A DNA stretch of 64,000 bases, taken from NCBI RefSeq assembly GCF_014490725.1, contig NZ_JACOQL010000002.1, forward strand, positions 620,001 through 684,000, in the 5' to 3' direction. The notes beneath the pieces are model-generated. The model ran no database searches. It was given only the letters and a program-made list of their open reading frames with translations, and had not been told where the DNA came from. Of this stretch, positions 36,568 to 46,623 are shown piece by piece (the stretch's first letter is position 1; each line of letters opens with the position of its first letter). The position numbers were made by a program, and so were the translations under genes. Origin of the DNA: Paracoccus amoyensis (lineage in GTDB: Bacteria; Pseudomonadota; Alphaproteobacteria; Rhodobacterales; Rhodobacteraceae).

Positions 36568-38101
36568 TGCGGCGGCGGATCGCGATTGCCGCACCCAAGA
36601 TTGCTGTCAGCAGCAGGATCGGTGCGTTACCCCATCTGATCCAGAAGGTTTCTGGCAGCGCCGCAGGCAATTGAGCATCAATTTTCCCTTGCTGGCTCAT
36701 GCCAAGTGAGACGCGAATATCGCCCCGCGCATCTATGACCGCGCTGACGCCCGTATTGGCGGCACGGATCAGCGGCAGGCCGGCTTCGATGGCACGCAAT
36801 TGGGCCTGCTCAAGATGTTGGTAGGGGCCGGAAAACTTGCCGAACCACGCGTCATTCGTGGCCTGCAACAGCCATCCGGGGCGGTCGTCGACAGCACGCA
36901 AATGCTGCGGAAAGATTGCCTCATAGCAAATCAAAGGCTGAAAATCGGGGATATTTTGGCCAAGCTGGATGACGCGGGGGCCGGTGCCGGGGGAATATCC
37001 GTGACCTTCCTGCGCGGCAAAGGCCGAAATGCCGATTTTTGCCATCATATCCCCCCAGGGAATATATTCGCCAAATGGAACCAGATGGAATTTGTCGTAG
37101 ACCGGGCCAAGCGAGGCGCCCGCATTCAGCGTGACGAGGCTGTTGTAATAGCGGCTGCCTTCGCGGCGTTGGATTCCCATGATCAGCGGGGCATCGGCCG
37201 CTTGTGACATCACAGGCAACAGATCGCTGGCGTCTTCCAACAGAAAATTGACAGCCGTTTCCGGCCAGATGACCAGATCGCGCGAGCCCGGTTCGGCTGA
37301 AATATCCAGCAGGCGGCGGAAGAAAATGCCCGACCATTCTGGGTCCCATTTCAGACGCTGTTCGGCATTGGGTTGGACGACGCGGATAATGGTTTGGTGG
37401 TCTGCGGGCAAAGGTGCGGCCAGACGTGCCATGCCTGCGGCCCAAACGGCGCCGATCAGCATGATCGAGGCGATCGTCCCCGGCACGAAGCGAGAGGCTT
37501 TGATCGCCTCGGATGGACGAGCCAAAAGCGTGGGAAGAACCGCCATCAGCAGCGTCAGGAATGAAAGCCCTGTTGCGCCAATCCAGGCCGCGCTTTGGGC
37601 TATGGGCGTTCCAATCCAGATCTGGCCGATCTGCGCCCAGGGCAGGCCGGTAAAAATCCAGCCGCGCAACCAGTCCGAAACGACCAGGGCGATGGCAATT
37701 GCAACGGCCTGCGCCCGCCAGCCGAGGCTGCCGCGCGTTGCGATCCATGCCGGGAGTGCCCAGAACAGGGCGCCGCCTAGTGCCATGAAAAACAGGGCAA
37801 AGGGGGCCATCCAGCCATAAACTTCTGGCTCGACCAGAAATGGATCGATGATCCAGCTCATGGCAAGGCCGAACCAACCGAAACCGGCGGCCAAGGCGTG
37901 CCAGAAAACCGTATGCGGCTGTGCGCGTGACAAACGCCACAGCAACACTGCCAATGCGATAACGGACGCGCCCCAGACGTTGAACGGCGCAAGGCCAAGG
38001 GCGGCGATCAGCCCAAGACCAAAATCCGGCAACAATCGCAGCAGGCTGGGCCTGCGACGAGGCAGGTGAGGTGGGGTCGTCAAGTTACGCCTGGCCTGCA
38101 A
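36563..38101 (-). CDS. lnt: Apolipoprotein N-acyltransferase
   Basis: Inner-membrane enzyme that N-acylates the lipid-modified cysteine of lipoproteins. The protein is about 512 residues: about eight N-terminal helices and a C-terminal nitrilase-like domain with the catalytic triad Glu in VIWPETAVNFL, Lys in YDKFHLVPFGEYIPW and Cys in LICYEAIFP. The apparent start is TTG 38101, directly against the stop of the helicase gene; no ATG is available nearby and internal starts are possible. Typical of the lnt family in length. Confidence 0.94.
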   Translation of the reverse strand: MQARRNLTTPPHLPRRRPSLLRLLPDFGLGLIAALGLAPFNVWGASVIALAVLLWRLSRAQPHTVFWHALAAGFGWFGLAMSWIIDPFLVEPEVYGWMAPFALFFMALGGALFWALPAWIATRGSLGWRAQAVAIAIALVVSDWLRGWIFTGLPWAQIGQIWIGTPIAQSAAWIGATGLSFLTLLMAVLPTLLARPSEAIKASRFVPGTIASIMLIGAVWAAGMARLAAPLPADHQTIIRVVQPNAEQRLKWDPEWSGIFFRRLLDISAEPGSRDLVIWPETAVNFLLEDASDLLPVMSQAADAPLIMGIQRREGSRYYNSLVTLNAGASLGPVYDKFHLVPFGEYIPWGDMMAKIGISAFAAQEGHGYSPGTGPRVIQLGQNIPDFQPLICYEAIFPQHLRAVDDRPGWLLQATNDAWFGKFSGPYQHLEQAQLRAIEAGLPLIRAANTGVSAVIDARGDIRVSLGMSQQGKIDAQLPAALPETFWIRWGNAPILLLTAILGAAIAIRRRT

Positions 38102-40240
38102 TCACGCCTCGGCGTCAGCGTCACCATTTTCAGCAACGGGCTCGGCCTTTTTGCGACGGGTGCGTTTGGGCTTTTCAACCGCTTCCGCGCTGGCATCGGC
38201 TTCTGGTTCGGCCTTTTTGCGGCGCGTGCGTTTCGGCTTTTCTTCTGCGACCGGCTTTTCTTCTACGATCGGCTGTTCTTCCGGAGTCGCCGTCACTTCG
38301 GCTTCTGTTTTGGGTTTGCGGCTGCGGGTCTTGCGCGGCTTTGCGGCGTCCTCCGCGACGGTTTCATCTTTAGCTTCGGCCTTTTTGCGACGCGTGCGCT
38401 TTGGTGCGGCGGGAACTTCGGGATATTCGCCGACCGCGACTGGCGCGATCACGGCCACCACCTGCAAAGCAGGCTGCTCCTCAGTCACCGTATCCCCCGT
38501 AACTGGCGCGGCGACGGTATCGTTTGCCGCTGCTTCCGCCGTGTCCTGACGCGACGAGCGACGACGCGAACGGCCCCGTTTGTTGCCCGATTTCTCCTCG
38601 GGCTTCGGGGTCGGCTGCTCTTGCGTGATTTCAACGATCTCGGCCGTATCGTCGTCCTGTGCGAATTGAGATGTGCGCAATTCGACCAGCATGAATTCCG
38701 GAACATGATCACCCATGCCCATCACAGCCGGACCGCGGTCATCATAACGACCGCGATTGCGGCGGTCGCGCCGTTGATCGTCGCGGCGATCATCGCGGCG
38801 ATCATCACGGCGGCTGTCATCACGGCGGCTGTCATCACGGCGGCTGTCATCACGACGCGTCTCGTCACGACGCGTCTCGTCGCGACGGCTATCGTCACGG
38901 CGTTCCTTGCGGTCGTCAAAACGCTCGCGCTTTTGCGGTTCCTGACGTTCTTCGCGGTGATTTTCGCTTTGGGCGTCCACGCCGGTATCCTTGCTATGTT
39001 CTTCGTCGCGATGGCCCCGACGGCGCTTGTCGCGTCCCTTGCGATCCTCACGGCCCGAACGCTGCGGGCGATCCGATTCCGACAAAGAAAAACCCTCCGG
39101 GATCGGAGCGCGGGGCAATGTCTGTTTCACCAGGTTCTCAATCGCCGCCAGAAGCTTTTCATCCGAAGGGGTGGCGATGCTGATGGCGGTGCCAAGCCGA
39201 CCTGCGCGCCCGGTGCGTCCGATACGGTGAACATAATCCTCGGCATGGCCGGGCAAGTCGAAGTTGAAAACATGGCTGACAGCCGGAATGTCCAGACCGC
39301 GCGCAGCCACGTCAGAGGCAACCAGAAAACGCAGCTTGCCAACGCGGAACGCCTCAAGCGTGCGGGTCCGGTGCGACTGATCCAGATCACCGTGGATCGG
39401 TGCGGCGTCATACCCATGCTTTTTCAGCGACTTGTCGACGATGTCCACATCCGTCTTGCGGTTGCAGAAGATGATCGCGTTGGTCAGCTTGTCGCCTTCC
39501 GCGTCAATCAGCGCACGCATAAGATCGCGCTTCTGTTTGGCGGTCTGATCCCGCCGTGTGGGGGTCAGCTCAACCAGACGCTGCGTAATGGTTTCGCTGG
39601 TCGTGGCCTGACGCGCAACCTCGATCCGTTCCGGCGTGTGCAGGAAGGTGTTGGTAATGCGTTCGATTTCAGGTGCCATGGTGGCGCTGAAGAACAGCGT
39701 CTGGCGGGTGAATGGGGTCAGTTGGAAGATGCGTTCGATATCGGGGATGAACCCCATATCCAGCATCCGGTCGGCCTCGTCGACAACCATGATCTGCACG
39801 CCCGTCAGCAACAGCTTGCCACGTTCGAAATGGTCCAGAAGGCGCCCCGGTGTGGCGATCAGCACGTCCACGCCGCGGTCGATCAGCTTGTCCTGTTCGG
39901 CAAAGGACACGCCGCCGATCAGCAGCGCCTTGGTCAGTTTGGTGTGTTTGGCGTAGATGTCAAAATTCTCGGCCACCTGGGCTGCCAGTTCACGCGTCGG
40001 GCACAGAACCAGTGAACGCGGCATCCGGGCGCGGGCACGGCCACGACCCAGAAGGGTGATCATCGGCAGCGTAAAGCTGGCGGTCTTCCCGGTGCCGGTT
40101 TGCGCGATCCCAAGAACATCACGACCTTCCAATGCAGGCGGAATAGCCCCGGCCTGGATCGGCGTCGGATTGTCATACCCCGCTTCGACAATCGCTTTCA
40201 GCACTTTGGGGTCAAGTTTGAGATCAGAAAATTTCGTCAT
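38102..40240 (-). CDS. DEAD-box RNA helicase with repetitive charged tail
   Basis: A 712-residue ATP-dependent RNA helicase. The core (about 1-380) has NPTPIQAGAIPPAL (Q motif), AQTGTGKT, PTRELAAQ, ATPGRLLDHF, VDEADRML, SAT and HRIGRTGRAG. The tail from about residue 385 is low complexity: an RRDD/RRDE-rich stretch (about 10 units), then acidic/proline segments, and three copies of PKRTRRKKAE(P) near the C terminus that resemble AT-hook or RNA-binding basic patches. The lnt gene starts right at its stop. A tandem 15-bp DNA repeat underlies the RRDD run. Likely a ribosome-assembly or cold-shock-type helicase. Confidence 0.92.
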   Translation of the reverse strand: MTKFSDLKLDPKVLKAIVEAGYDNPTPIQAGAIPPALEGRDVLGIAQTGTGKTASFTLPMITLLGRGRARARMPRSLVLCPTRELAAQVAENFDIYAKHTKLTKALLIGGVSFAEQDKLIDRGVDVLIATPGRLLDHFERGKLLLTGVQIMVVDEADRMLDMGFIPDIERIFQLTPFTRQTLFFSATMAPEIERITNTFLHTPERIEVARQATTSETITQRLVELTPTRRDQTAKQKRDLMRALIDAEGDKLTNAIIFCNRKTDVDIVDKSLKKHGYDAAPIHGDLDQSHRTRTLEAFRVGKLRFLVASDVAARGLDIPAVSHVFNFDLPGHAEDYVHRIGRTGRAGRLGTAISIATPSDEKLLAAIENLVKQTLPRAPIPEGFSLSESDRPQRSGREDRKGRDKRRRGHRDEEHSKDTGVDAQSENHREERQEPQKRERFDDRKERRDDSRRDETRRDETRRDDSRRDDSRRDDSRRDDRRDDRRDDQRRDRRNRGRYDDRGPAVMGMGDHVPEFMLVELRTSQFAQDDDTAEIVEITQEQPTPKPEEKSGNKRGRSRRRSSRQDTAEAAANDTVAAPVTGDTVTEEQPALQVVAVIAPVAVGEYPEVPAAPKRTRRKKAEAKDETVAEDAAKPRKTRSRKPKTEAEVTATPEEQPIVEEKPVAEEKPKRTRRKKAEPEADASAEAVEKPKRTRRKKAEPVAENGDADAEA
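38808..38882. repeat. Tandem 15-bp coding repeat in the helicase tail
   Basis: Three identical copies of CGGCGGCTGTCATCA (38808-38852) followed by two near-identical CGACGCGTCTCGTCA/G units (38853-38882). They encode the RDDSR/RDETR repeats of the helicase tail. Each unit is a whole number of codons, so length changes by slippage keep the frame. Confidence 0.85.
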
Positions 40241-40523
40241 TCGGGGCTTTCTTGCGTTCCTGATTTGCGCCCCAAAAATGGGTGCGCCGATGCGTTCCTT
40301 GCCGTAGCCCAGACCGGGCTGTGTCACGGCGATCTGGGACGCAGTCTTTCACGCCCCTTCGGTCACCCGCCGGATGCGGGCTGCAACCCCCTAGACCAAA
40401 CCGGGCGGATCGTCAACATTTTCACGGGTTTGCCGTGTAAATTGCGCGGCGCGTCAGGAACCCTTTCGGCTTTTGGATGGTTCTGCGCGAACAACAGTGA
40501 ACAAGAGCGGTTAGCGGGACATT

Positions 40524-42500
40524 ATGGCGACAGAGGCGGCAGGCGGTTTGAACCCCATCGAGGCATTCGCAATTGTGGGGGCGGCAGGGGTTGCGGCACA
40601 GTGGCTGGCATGGCGTTTCCGCCTGCCGGCTATCGTGCTGATGCTTGTCGCGGGGCTTATTCTTGGCCCGGTCACCGGCATTTTTGTTCCCGAACGCGAT
40701 ATCGGTGATCTGGTTGCGCCGATGATCTCGCTGGCGGTGGCAGTCATTCTTTTCGAGGGCGGCCTGACTCTCAGCTTCAAGCAACTGGCCGATGCACGCC
40801 CCGCCGTCCGAAGGCTGGTCTATATCGGCGCACCATTGGGCTGGCTGATGTCAACGCTGGTTTTGCGATTTGGCGCGGGGCTTAGCTGGGAATCGTCCAT
40901 GGTGTTCGGGGGCATCATGATCGTGACCGGCCCCACCGTCATTGCGCCACTGTTGCGTCAGGCGAAATTGCAGTCGCGGCCCGCGCAGATTTTGCAATGG
41001 GAAGGGATTGTCAACGATCCGATCGGTGCGCTGGTCGCCGTTCTGGCGCTTGGGATCGTTGTCGTCATGCACAGCGATGTTCCCGCCTCTGAAGCATTGC
41101 TGGAACTTGGCCTTGGGATCGGCTTTGCCACAGCAGTCGGGGTGGCTGCAGGTTGGATTATCGTTCAGGCATTCCGCGAAGGTTGGGTGCCCGAATATAT
41201 GAAGGTTCCGCTGCTATTCGTGACCGTTCTGGCGGTTTTCGCGGTGTCGGATTCGATCATGCATGAAAGCGGGCTGCTGGCCGTCACCGTCATGGGGCTG
41301 GTGATCGCGAACGCGGATCTGCCCAGCTATTACGAGCTTTACCGATTCAAGGAACACGCAACCATTCTGTTGGTTTCGGGCGTGTTCATCCTGCTGGCTG
41401 CCGGGATAAAATTCGAAGCATTGGCACAGCTGAACTGGTGGCGCACGATCCTGTTCGTGGTGCTGGTGGTCTGTGTGGCCCGACCGCTGACGGTTCTGAT
41501 TTCGCTGATCGGAACGAACCTGCCATGGAACGAGAAATTGCTGATCGCGCTGACCGGCCCGCGTGGCGTGGTGTTGGTCGCAGTTTCCGGCGTTTTTGCC
41601 GAGCGTCTTGCCTCGACCGGGATCGAAGATGGCAGCCAGATTGCGCAGCTTGCCTTTGCTTTGGTTCTGGCCACGGTGGTTCTGCACGGTTTCACCCTGA
41701 AGCCGCTGGCCGACAGGCTGAACCTGACCTCGGGTGGGAAGCCGGGGTTGATCGTGGCGGGCGGATCGCTGTTTGCGACCGGTCTGGGGAAGGCGTTGGA
41801 AAAGGCGGATGTGCAGGTGCTGATTACCGATCCGAACCGCGATCATCTGCGCACAGCCCGCGCCGCCGGGGTTCCTGTGTTCTATGGCGATATTCTGGGC
41901 GAGGCGGCCGAAAACAACGTCGAATTCATCGCCTATTCCGCGATTTTGGCGGCGTCTGACAATGATGCCTACAACACGCTGGTCGCCACTGATCTTGGCC
42001 CTGAATTTGGTCGCGAAGCGATCTGGCAGGTGTCCCGCGACAAGGAAGATCGTGCCCGGCACGCATTGCCCACGCAATTGGGGGGCAGAAGCATCAACGG
42101 CAACCGCACCTTGGCGCAATATCTCGAATTGCTGGCCGAGGGGTGGGAATTCCGCACGACCCGCTTGACCGCAGAATACACATTGGAAAAATGGCGCGAC
42201 GTTCGCCAGGGTGCCGTGCCGCTGGTTGCCATCAACAATGGCGAATTATGGTTCATCGAAGACCCCGCAAAATTGGAAGGTAAGCCGGGGATGCGCCTCG
42301 TTTCACTTATTCCGCCAGAGATTGCGGAGAATATCCGGCGCGAGAACGAGCAGCAGACCGAAATGAAAGGCAAGGCCCGTCAGGTTGCCAAGGAGGAAGC
42401 CGAAGCGGTGAAGCGTAACCAAGCGACGGAAACCGCCGGGAAAGCCAATGAAAATACCAACCGTGACGACCCCGATCTGATTGGTGAAGATACGCGCTGA
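40524..42500 (+). CDS. Cation:proton antiporter with TrkA-N domain (CPA type)
   Basis: A 658-residue inner-membrane antiporter. The first about 400 residues form about twelve helices of the sodium/hydrogen exchanger domain, with the FGGIMIVTGPTVIAPLLRQA and WEGIVNDPIGALVAVL segments holding the ion-binding ND pair. A soluble RCK/TrkA-N nucleotide-binding region follows (about 400-520, IVAGGSLFATGLGKALEKAD), then a charged tail rich in E, K, N. It probably exchanges K+ or Na+ for H+ for pH and osmotic control. The start ATG 40524 is alone on this strand; the preceding 283 bases (40241-40523) hold no gene I can name. Confidence 0.9.
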   Translation: MATEAAGGLNPIEAFAIVGAAGVAAQWLAWRFRLPAIVLMLVAGLILGPVTGIFVPERDIGDLVAPMISLAVAVILFEGGLTLSFKQLADARPAVRRLVYIGAPLGWLMSTLVLRFGAGLSWESSMVFGGIMIVTGPTVIAPLLRQAKLQSRPAQILQWEGIVNDPIGALVAVLALGIVVVMHSDVPASEALLELGLGIGFATAVGVAAGWIIVQAFREGWVPEYMKVPLLFVTVLAVFAVSDSIMHESGLLAVTVMGLVIANADLPSYYELYRFKEHATILLVSGVFILLAAGIKFEALAQLNWWRTILFVVLVVCVARPLTVLISLIGTNLPWNEKLLIALTGPRGVVLVAVSGVFAERLASTGIEDGSQIAQLAFALVLATVVLHGFTLKPLADRLNLTSGGKPGLIVAGGSLFATGLGKALEKADVQVLITDPNRDHLRTARAAGVPVFYGDILGEAAENNVEFIAYSAILAASDNDAYNTLVATDLGPEFGREAIWQVSRDKEDRARHALPTQLGGRSINGNRTLAQYLELLAEGWEFRTTRLTAEYTLEKWRDVRQGAVPLVAINNGELWFIEDPAKLEGKPGMRLVSLIPPEIAENIRRENEQQTEMKGKARQVAKEEAEAVKRNQATETAGKANENTNRDDPDLIGEDTR

Positions 42501-42600
42501 TGTGATCGCGCATGATTGAATCTGGCGACTGAAACCCCGCGGCTGTTGACCTTTGTGCGTGGGCGGCGTTAACCGGTTGTCAGTTTTCAGGAATGGCAAG

Positions 42601-44343
42601 ATGAACATCTTTACCGATATTCGTGGTCTCGTGGTCGGGGCGTTGGATCAAATGGTTGCGGCGGGCGAACTGCCGGCGGGGCTGGATTACGCCAATGTGG
42701 CGGTCGAGCCTCCGCGTGATCCCGCACATGGTGACATGGCTACGAATGCTGCGATGGTTCTGGCCAAGCCTGCGGGCATGAAGCCGCGCGATATTGCCGA
42801 CAAGCTGGCCGCTCGGCTGACCGATGATCGCATCACCGCCGCCGAGGTTGCCGGGCCGGGTTTCCTGAATCTGCGCCTTGCGCCGACCGTCTGGCATGGC
42901 GTCATTATCGAGGCGTTGGGCGCGGGCAAGGATTTCGGCCGTTCGGACATGGGCGCGAATGTCAGGATCAATGTCGAATTTGTCAGTGCCAACCCCACCG
43001 GGCCGATGCATGTCGGTCACGTTCGCGGCGCGGTATTTGGCGATGCGCTGGCCAGCCTGCTGGGTTTCGCGGGCTATGACGTGACCCGCGAGTATTACAT
43101 CAACGACGGTGGCGCGCAGGTCGATGTGTTGGCGCGTTCCGCCTATGAGCGTTACCGCGAAGCCAACGGGCTGGAGCCGCAGATCGCCGAAGGCCTGTAT
43201 CCGGGCGATTATCTGATCCCCGTCGGCCAGGCCCTGAAAGAGAAGTATGGCGACAGCCTGATCGACAAGCCGGAAGAGGACTGGCTGGTAGATATCCGCG
43301 ATTTCTCGACCGAGGCCATGATGGCCATGATCGGCGAGGATCTGGCCCTGCTGGGCGTGAAGATGGACAAGTATTCCAGCGAAAAGGCGCTTTACGGCAG
43401 CGGCAAGATCGAGGCTGCCATTGCGCGTCTGGAAAGCGCCGGGCTGATCTATCGCGGCGTGCTGGAACCGCCAAAGGGCAAGCTGCCCGAGGATTGGGAA
43501 GAACGCGAGCAGCTGTTGTTCAAATCCACCGCCTTTGGCGACGATGTGGACCGCCCGATCCAGAAATCGGATGGCGCCTGGACGTATTTCGCGCCCGATA
43601 TCGCGTATCACTGGGACAAGATCGACCGTGGCTATGAACAGTTGATCGACATTTTCGGGGCCGACCATGGCGGCTACGTCAAGCGTATGAATGCGGTCGT
43701 CAAGGCGCTGTCGAACGGTCGCGTGCCACTGGACATCAAGCTGATTCAGCTGGTCAAGCTGTTCAAGAATGGCGAGCCCTTCAAGATGTCCAAGCGGGCC
43801 GGCACCTTCGTCACACTGCGCGATGTCGTGGAAGAGGCAGGAGCCGACGTGACCCGCTTCATCATGCTGACGCGCAAGAATGACGCATCGCTGGATTTCG
43901 ACTTTGCCAAGGTGTTGGAGCAGTCCAAGGACAACCCCGTCTGGTATGTCCAATACGCCAACGCCCGGACACATTCCGTGCTGCGCCGCGCGACCGAAGC
44001 GGGAATCGATGTCGGCGATTCTGCACTGCAGGCAGCAGATCTGTCCAAGTTGAACCACCCTGCGGAACTGGAACTGGCCCGGAAAGTTGCCGAATGGCCA
44101 CGTCTGGTCGAACACGCCGCCCGCGCGCACGAACCACATCGCATCGCATTCTTCCTGTATGACATCGCCTCGGACCTGCATTCGCTGTGGAATCGCGGTA
44201 ATGACGATGTGTCCTTGCGCTTTGTGCAGGATGGCGATTTCGCCACGTCGCAGGCAAAAATTGCACTTGTTCGTGCCGTTGGCGTTGTCATTTCGTCAGG
44301 TCTGGGTATCCTTGGCGTCACTCCGATGGAAGAAATGCGCTGA
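42601..44343 (+). CDS. argS: Arginyl-tRNA synthetase
   Basis: Class I synthetase of 580 residues that charges tRNA-Arg. It starts [20 protein letters not shown] at ATG 42601 (an upstream in-frame start would run into the intergenic leader). The HIGH-type motif is [16 protein letters not shown], the KMSK-like motif is [13 protein letters not shown], and the C-terminal anticodon-binding domain with the DALR-type fold follows. The SPOR gene follows after 71 bases. Confidence 0.97.
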   Translation: MNIFTDIRGLVVGALDQMVAAGELPAGLDYANVAVEPPRDPAHGDMATNAAMVLAKPAGMKPRDIADKLAARLTDDRITAAEVAGPGFLNLRLAPTVWHGVIIEALGAGKDFGRSDMGANVRINVEFVSANPTGPMHVGHVRGAVFGDALASLLGFAGYDVTREYYINDGGAQVDVLARSAYERYREANGLEPQIAEGLYPGDYLIPVGQALKEKYGDSLIDKPEEDWLVDIRDFSTEAMMAMIGEDLALLGVKMDKYSSEKALYGSGKIEAAIARLESAGLIYRGVLEPPKGKLPEDWEEREQLLFKSTAFGDDVDRPIQKSDGAWTYFAPDIAYHWDKIDRGYEQLIDIFGADHGGYVKRMNAVVKALSNGRVPLDIKLIQLVKLFKNGEPFKMSKRAGTFVTLRDVVEEAGADVTRFIMLTRKNDASLDFDFAKVLEQSKDNPVWYVQYANARTHSVLRRATEAGIDVGDSALQAADLSKLNHPAELELARKVAEWPRLVEHAARAHEPHRIAFFLYDIASDLHSLWNRGNDDVSLRFVQDGDFATSQAKIALVRAVGVVISSGLGILGVTPMEEMR

Positions 44344-44414
44344 TAAAGGCGCCATCGTCGGACGTCTGAGAGCAGTCAACGGTAATCCGGGCAAACCGGC
44401 AGGCAGGCAGACAA

Positions 44415-45572
44415 ATGGCAGTGATGGATTTCCGCGAAGGCGGATACGTATTTTCGCGGCACAAAGTGCGGCGTGAATTTTCTTATGATCAAAATGATTG
44501 GGACGATGCACAGTCCCAATATGGTGACGGGCGCTTCGCCGCAGATCCGCAAGGTGCGGATGGTCTGACGGCGCGCATCTCTCGTCTGACGCATTATCTT
44601 GGTGCGCTGGCATCGGTGGCGCTGATGATCGGCTTGCTGGTCTGGGGCTGGCAACTGGTGTCGCGCGATGTGTCGGGCGTGCCGGTCATCAAGGCAATTG
44701 CAGGCGATGCCCGCACCACCCCCGAAAATCCGGGCGGTGAATTGACCAGCTATACGGGCTATGCCGTCAATGGCGTGGCCGAAGGTGCGGACCATCAACC
44801 GGTCGATCAGGTGGCAATCGCACCCGCAGCGACCGGATTGTCGGAAGAAGATGTCGCCATGGGCAATCTGGGTGCGACGGCACGCCAGCCTGAAAACTCA
44901 TCGGAAATTCCGCTGAGCTTTGATGGCGAGCCGATCGTGCCGATGTCGGACAGCGAAGCCCGCGCCCTGGCCCAGGAACAGGCCGCAGCCGAAGCCGAGC
45001 GTCTGGCAATGGCGAACCAGGCCATCGCGAATGCGACAATCAGCGATGCCCCGGCGGCAGAAGGCCCGATCAATGAGGTCGTGACCGATGAAACCGGTGC
45101 CCCGGCCCAGACCGACGCGATCAGCGCCGCCTTGATCGAAGCACAGGCGGCCGCAAATCCGGGGGTGCTGACAGAATCGCCACGTCCGGCCCCACGCCCG
45201 CGCGCGACCCGCGTTGCTTCGGCTGGAACGACGGCAACCGATGCCCGTCCCGCAGCCCCGGTTGAACGCCCGGCAGAGGCACCAGCCGCTCGACCCGCAG
45301 CAGCTGCGCCTGCTCAGGCCGTTTCTTCGGTCAGTGGTGCTGTGGTTCAGCTTGGGGCCTTTGACAGCAACGCGATTGCATCGAATGAATGGAACCGTCT
45401 GGCTGGCAAATTCAACTCTTTCGGGGGCAAGCAGCAGGTCATTCAGGAACATGTGAAAAATGGGCGCACCTTCTGGCGTCTGCGTGTTGGCGGTTTCGGC
45501 TCTCTGGGTGAGGCGCGGGATTTCTGTAACGCGCTGAAATCCGGCGGCACGGACTGCCTTGCGCTGAACTGA
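44415..45572 (+). CDS. SPOR domain membrane protein
   Basis: A 385-residue bitopic protein: a cytoplasmic head of about 55 residues, one transmembrane helix near 62-85 (YLGALASVALMIGLLVWGWQL), a long alanine/proline-rich periplasmic stalk and a C-terminal SPOR domain (about 305-385, VVQLGAFDSNAIASNEWNRL and RLRVGGFGSLGEARDFCNAL). SPOR domains bind denuded peptidoglycan at the division site. The gene is two bases from nagZ and heads the nagZ-scpA-scpB block, a conserved Rhodobacteraceae arrangement. Confidence 0.9.
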   Translation: MAVMDFREGGYVFSRHKVRREFSYDQNDWDDAQSQYGDGRFAADPQGADGLTARISRLTHYLGALASVALMIGLLVWGWQLVSRDVSGVPVIKAIAGDARTTPENPGGELTSYTGYAVNGVAEGADHQPVDQVAIAPAATGLSEEDVAMGNLGATARQPENSSEIPLSFDGEPIVPMSDSEARALAQEQAAAEAERLAMANQAIANATISDAPAAEGPINEVVTDETGAPAQTDAISAALIEAQAAANPGVLTESPRPAPRPRATRVASAGTTATDARPAAPVERPAEAPAARPAAAAPAQAVSSVSGAVVQLGAFDSNAIASNEWNRLAGKFNSFGGKQQVIQEHVKNGRTFWRLRVGGFGSLGEARDFCNALKSGGTDCLALN

Positions 45573-45574
45573 GC

Positions 45575-46570
45575 ATGGCGCAGAACGCGACAATCCTTGG
45601 CGGGATCGCCGGGACCGACCTGACGGCGGCCGAGCGGGATTTCTTTCGCTCGGCTGATCCCTGGGGTTTCATCCTGTTCGGACGCAATGTCGAAAGCCCT
45701 GAACAGTTGCGGCGCCTGACCGCTGATCTGCGGAACGCCGTGGGCCGAGACGCGGTCATCACCGTCGATCAGGAAGGAGGCCGGGTTCAGCGGCTTCGTG
45801 CCCCGCATTGGCAGGAATGGCCCGCACCGCTGGATCAGGCGGATGCCGGTGAACGCGCCATGTGGCTGCGTTATTATCTGATTGGTCGCGAATTGCGTGA
45901 GGCAGGCATTGATTCGGATTGCGCCCCCACGCTGGATGTCGCGCAGGCTGACACGCATCCTTTCCTGCGCAATCGTTGTTTTGGCACGGACCCGGTGCGT
46001 GTTGCCGGACTGGGCCGCGCCGCTGCCGATGGCCTGCTGGCCGCTGGTGTCCTGCCGGTCATGAAGCACATGCCGGGCCATGGTCGCGCAATTGCCGACA
46101 GCCACCATGATCTGCCCACGGTCACGGCCAGCCAGCCGGACCTTGAGGCGCTGGATTTCGCCCCGTTTCGTGCGCTGAACGATCTGCCGATGGGGATGAC
46201 CGCACATATCCGCTTTACCGCGCTGGATGATGCGCCCGCCACCGCGTCTACCCGCATGATCGGCCTGATCCGCGATGATATCGGCTTTGATGGACTGCTG
46301 ATGACCGATGACATCACCATGAACGCCCTGTCAGGAACCGAGGCTGAACGCGCAGCCGCGTCAATCGCCGCGGGCTGCGATCTGGTCCTGCATTGCAACG
46401 GCACCATCGCCAGCATGGAGCCGGTCGTGGCAGCCGCAGGCACCCTGTCGCGTGATGCACAGCGCCGCGCGGATGCCGCGCTGGCGCTGCGTCATGCGCC
46501 GCAGGAACTGGACCGTCAGGCGTTATTTGCGGAATGGCGCCAATTGGTGCCGCAGACAGCCACGGCTTGA
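45575..46570 (+). CDS. nagZ: Beta-N-acetylhexosaminidase (GH3)
   Basis: Cytosolic glycoside hydrolase that removes N-acetylglucosamine from muropeptides during cell-wall recycling. The protein has 331 residues. The GH3 signature KHMPGHGRAIADSHHDLP contains the catalytic His/Asp dyad loop, and MTDDITMNAL contains the nucleophile aspartate. It lies between the SPOR gene and scpA, in keeping with coordinated wall turnover and cell division. Confidence 0.95.
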   Translation: MAQNATILGGIAGTDLTAAERDFFRSADPWGFILFGRNVESPEQLRRLTADLRNAVGRDAVITVDQEGGRVQRLRAPHWQEWPAPLDQADAGERAMWLRYYLIGRELREAGIDSDCAPTLDVAQADTHPFLRNRCFGTDPVRVAGLGRAAADGLLAAGVLPVMKHMPGHGRAIADSHHDLPTVTASQPDLEALDFAPFRALNDLPMGMTAHIRFTALDDAPATASTRMIGLIRDDIGFDGLLMTDDITMNALSGTEAERAAASIAAGCDLVLHCNGTIASMEPVVAAAGTLSRDAQRRADAALALRHAPQELDRQALFAEWRQLVPQTATA

Positions 46571-46623
46571 CTCGGGCCCGGCTTGGGCAGACGCTGTTCC
46601 CCTGATGTATCTGCGGAGGCCAC

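Noticed and set aside
38808..38882. Tandem units that could be mistaken for a CRISPR array
   Set aside because: Units are contiguous 15-mers without unique spacers and lie in frame in the helicase tail; no cas genes are nearby.
42580..44181. 533-codon open frame antisense to argS
   Set aside because: argS is unmistakable; the opposite strand shows no motif or initiation signal.
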